Shown here one piece after another: positions 33,291 through 34,035 of a stretch of DNA of 34,035 nucleotides. Location: positions 1-34,035 of the forward strand of contig JAKLKW010000033.1 in the NCBI GenBank assembly GCA_023150455.1. Reading direction: 5' to 3'. Origin of the DNA: Alphaproteobacteria bacterium. GTDB lineage: Bacteria > Pseudomonadota > Alphaproteobacteria > JAEULC01. Each line of letters starts with the position of its first letter. Position 1 is the stretch's first letter. The notes beneath the pieces were generated by a model. The model searched no databases and was not told the DNA's origin. It worked only from the letters and a program-made list of their open reading frames with translations. The position numbers and the translations under genes are program-made.

Positions 33291-34035
33291 TGGCCGGGCT
33301 GGCTCGGGCCGGGCAGTCAAGACGCGGCGCGATCGCCGCCTTCGCCGCCCTGGCGGTCGCGCTGTGGCTGGGCGCACCGGCCGCGCCGCTGCGTGCCCAA
33401 GGCCTCGGCCAGGCGGACGACGTGTTCACGGTGCGCGTGCCGGTCGACACCACCGCCAACACCGCGGCCAATGCGCGCGCGCAGGCGCTGGCGGACGGCC
33501 AGCGCCGCGCGCTGCGCCGCGTGTTCGAGCGGATCGTGCTGACCGAGGACATGGCGCGCCTGCCCCGCCTCAACGACCGCGCAATCGAAGGCTTGGTGCG
33601 CGCGCTCGAGGTCGACAAGGAGCGCACGTCGGCGGTGCGCTACCTGGCGGAGCTCACCATCCGCCTCAAGCCGGACGAGGTGCGCGGCCTGCTGCAGCAG
33701 GCCGGCCTGCGCTTCGCCGAGACGCGCAGCCGGCCGGTGCTCGTGCTGCCCGTGCTGCGCGAGGGAGACAATGCGCTGCTGTGGGAGGAGACGAACCGCT
33801 GGCGCCGCGTCTGGGCCGAGATGCCGGCGCCCGACGGGCTGGTGCCGATCATCGTGCCGATCGGCGACCTGACCGACGGCGAGACGATCGACGCCGCCGC
33901 GGCGCTGGCGGGCGACGAGGGGAAGCTCGCGGCCATCATGCAGCGCTACCGTGCCGCCGCGGCTATCGTCGCGGTGGCGGAACCGCCGGCGAGTCCGCAG
34001 CCGCGCGCGCCGCTGCGCCTCGCCGTCACCCGCTA
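33290..34035 (+). CDS. DUF2066 exported protein, 3' end cut by window
   Basis: ATG 33290 opens 248 codons that run off the right end. Residues 1-36 form a signal peptide (RRGAIAAFAALAVALWLG, cleavage near LRA before QGLG). The following ADDVFTVRVPVDTTANTAANARAQALADGQR (in part FTVRVPVDTTANTAANA) and RRALRRVFERIVL, then YLAELTIRLKPDEVRGLLQQAGLRF (in part AELTIRLKPDEVRGLL), match the DUF2066 family, which in Alphaproteobacteria often stands beside purM and ahead of a PerM-type permease and hda. Molecular role is unknown; it is likely periplasmic. Confidence 0.85.
   Translation, partial: MAGLARAGQSRRGAIAAFAALAVALWLGAPAAPLRAQGLGQADDVFTVRVPVDTTANTAANARAQALADGQRRALRRVFERIVLTEDMARLPRLNDRAIEGLVRALEVDKERTSAVRYLAELTIRLKPDEVRGLLQQAGLRFAETRSRPVLVLPVLREGDNALLWEETNRWRRVWAEMPAPDGLVPIIVPIGDLTDGETIDAAAALAGDEGKLAAIMQRYRAAAAIVAVAEPPASPQPRAPLRLAVTR

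Overview
The window is very GC-rich, gene-dense DNA from a Gram-negative alphaproteobacterium, most like Rhodospirillales or a related order. The evidence is the gene order (rpsF-rpsR-DUF2232-rplI; fabD-fabG-acpP-fabF-mltG; yicC-gmk; lptF-lptG-lptD-surA-rsmA; pepA-holC; purM-purN divergent from a DUF2066 gene), a 47-residue aa3-oxidase subunit IV-like protein, and protein sequences of alphaproteobacterial type. I see no tRNA, rRNA, CRISPR array, transposase or integrase. Almost everything is core chromosome, and no gap between genes exceeds about 280 bases.

Layout. 1-3245 (+): the 3' part of an AlgI-like MBOAT O-acyltransferase followed by two tandem paralogous SGNH/DltD-like proteins. 3364-5786 (-): ribosomal operon rpsF-rpsR-DUF2232-rplI, with a probable promoter and two leader hairpins. 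5925-6320 (-): VOC protein. 6437-10985 (+): fatty acid synthesis (fabD, fabG, acpP, fabF) and mltG, with a decayed fabG/SDR 3' end just behind fabG. 11059-11877 (-): SDR oxidoreductase. 12021-13557 (+): yicC-gmk. 13579-20211 (-): lptF-lptG-lptD-surA-rsmA, an outer-membrane and LPS assembly operon ending in a 16S rRNA methyltransferase. 20492-22973 (+): a second MBOAT plus SGNH cassette. 23073-25042 (+): pepA-holC. 25175-26815 (-): soluble PAS-PAS histidine kinase. 26943-28859 (-): ABC-F ATPase. 28980-30510 (+): ndk and a split chromate transporter. 30563-31344 (-): aa3 subunit IV-like peptide and a PPOX-family flavoprotein. 31418-33174 (-): purM-purN. 33290-34035 (+): DUF2066 exported protein, cut by the window end.

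The least explained content is the pair of MBOAT/SGNH cassettes on either side of the housekeeping block. Three SGNH proteins share one domain plan: an N-terminal membrane anchor, a G(S/T)ST(A/T)RL nucleophile box, a GxD...WC box, YDDxRWN, GxDGYT, AECKRR and a C-terminal WDxxH. Together with the MBOAT proteins they probably form a membrane acyl-transfer system that decorates an envelope glycan. The substrate is unknown; the second cassette lies back to back with the LPS-export operon. Other points worth a second look: two genes whose conserved N-termini have no ATG, GTG or TTG start (purM, apparently ATA; rsmA, apparently CTG), the fabG relic, the rpsF leader hairpins, and a compact inverted-repeat array between holC and the histidine kinase. 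All names come from reading translations; no database search was run.
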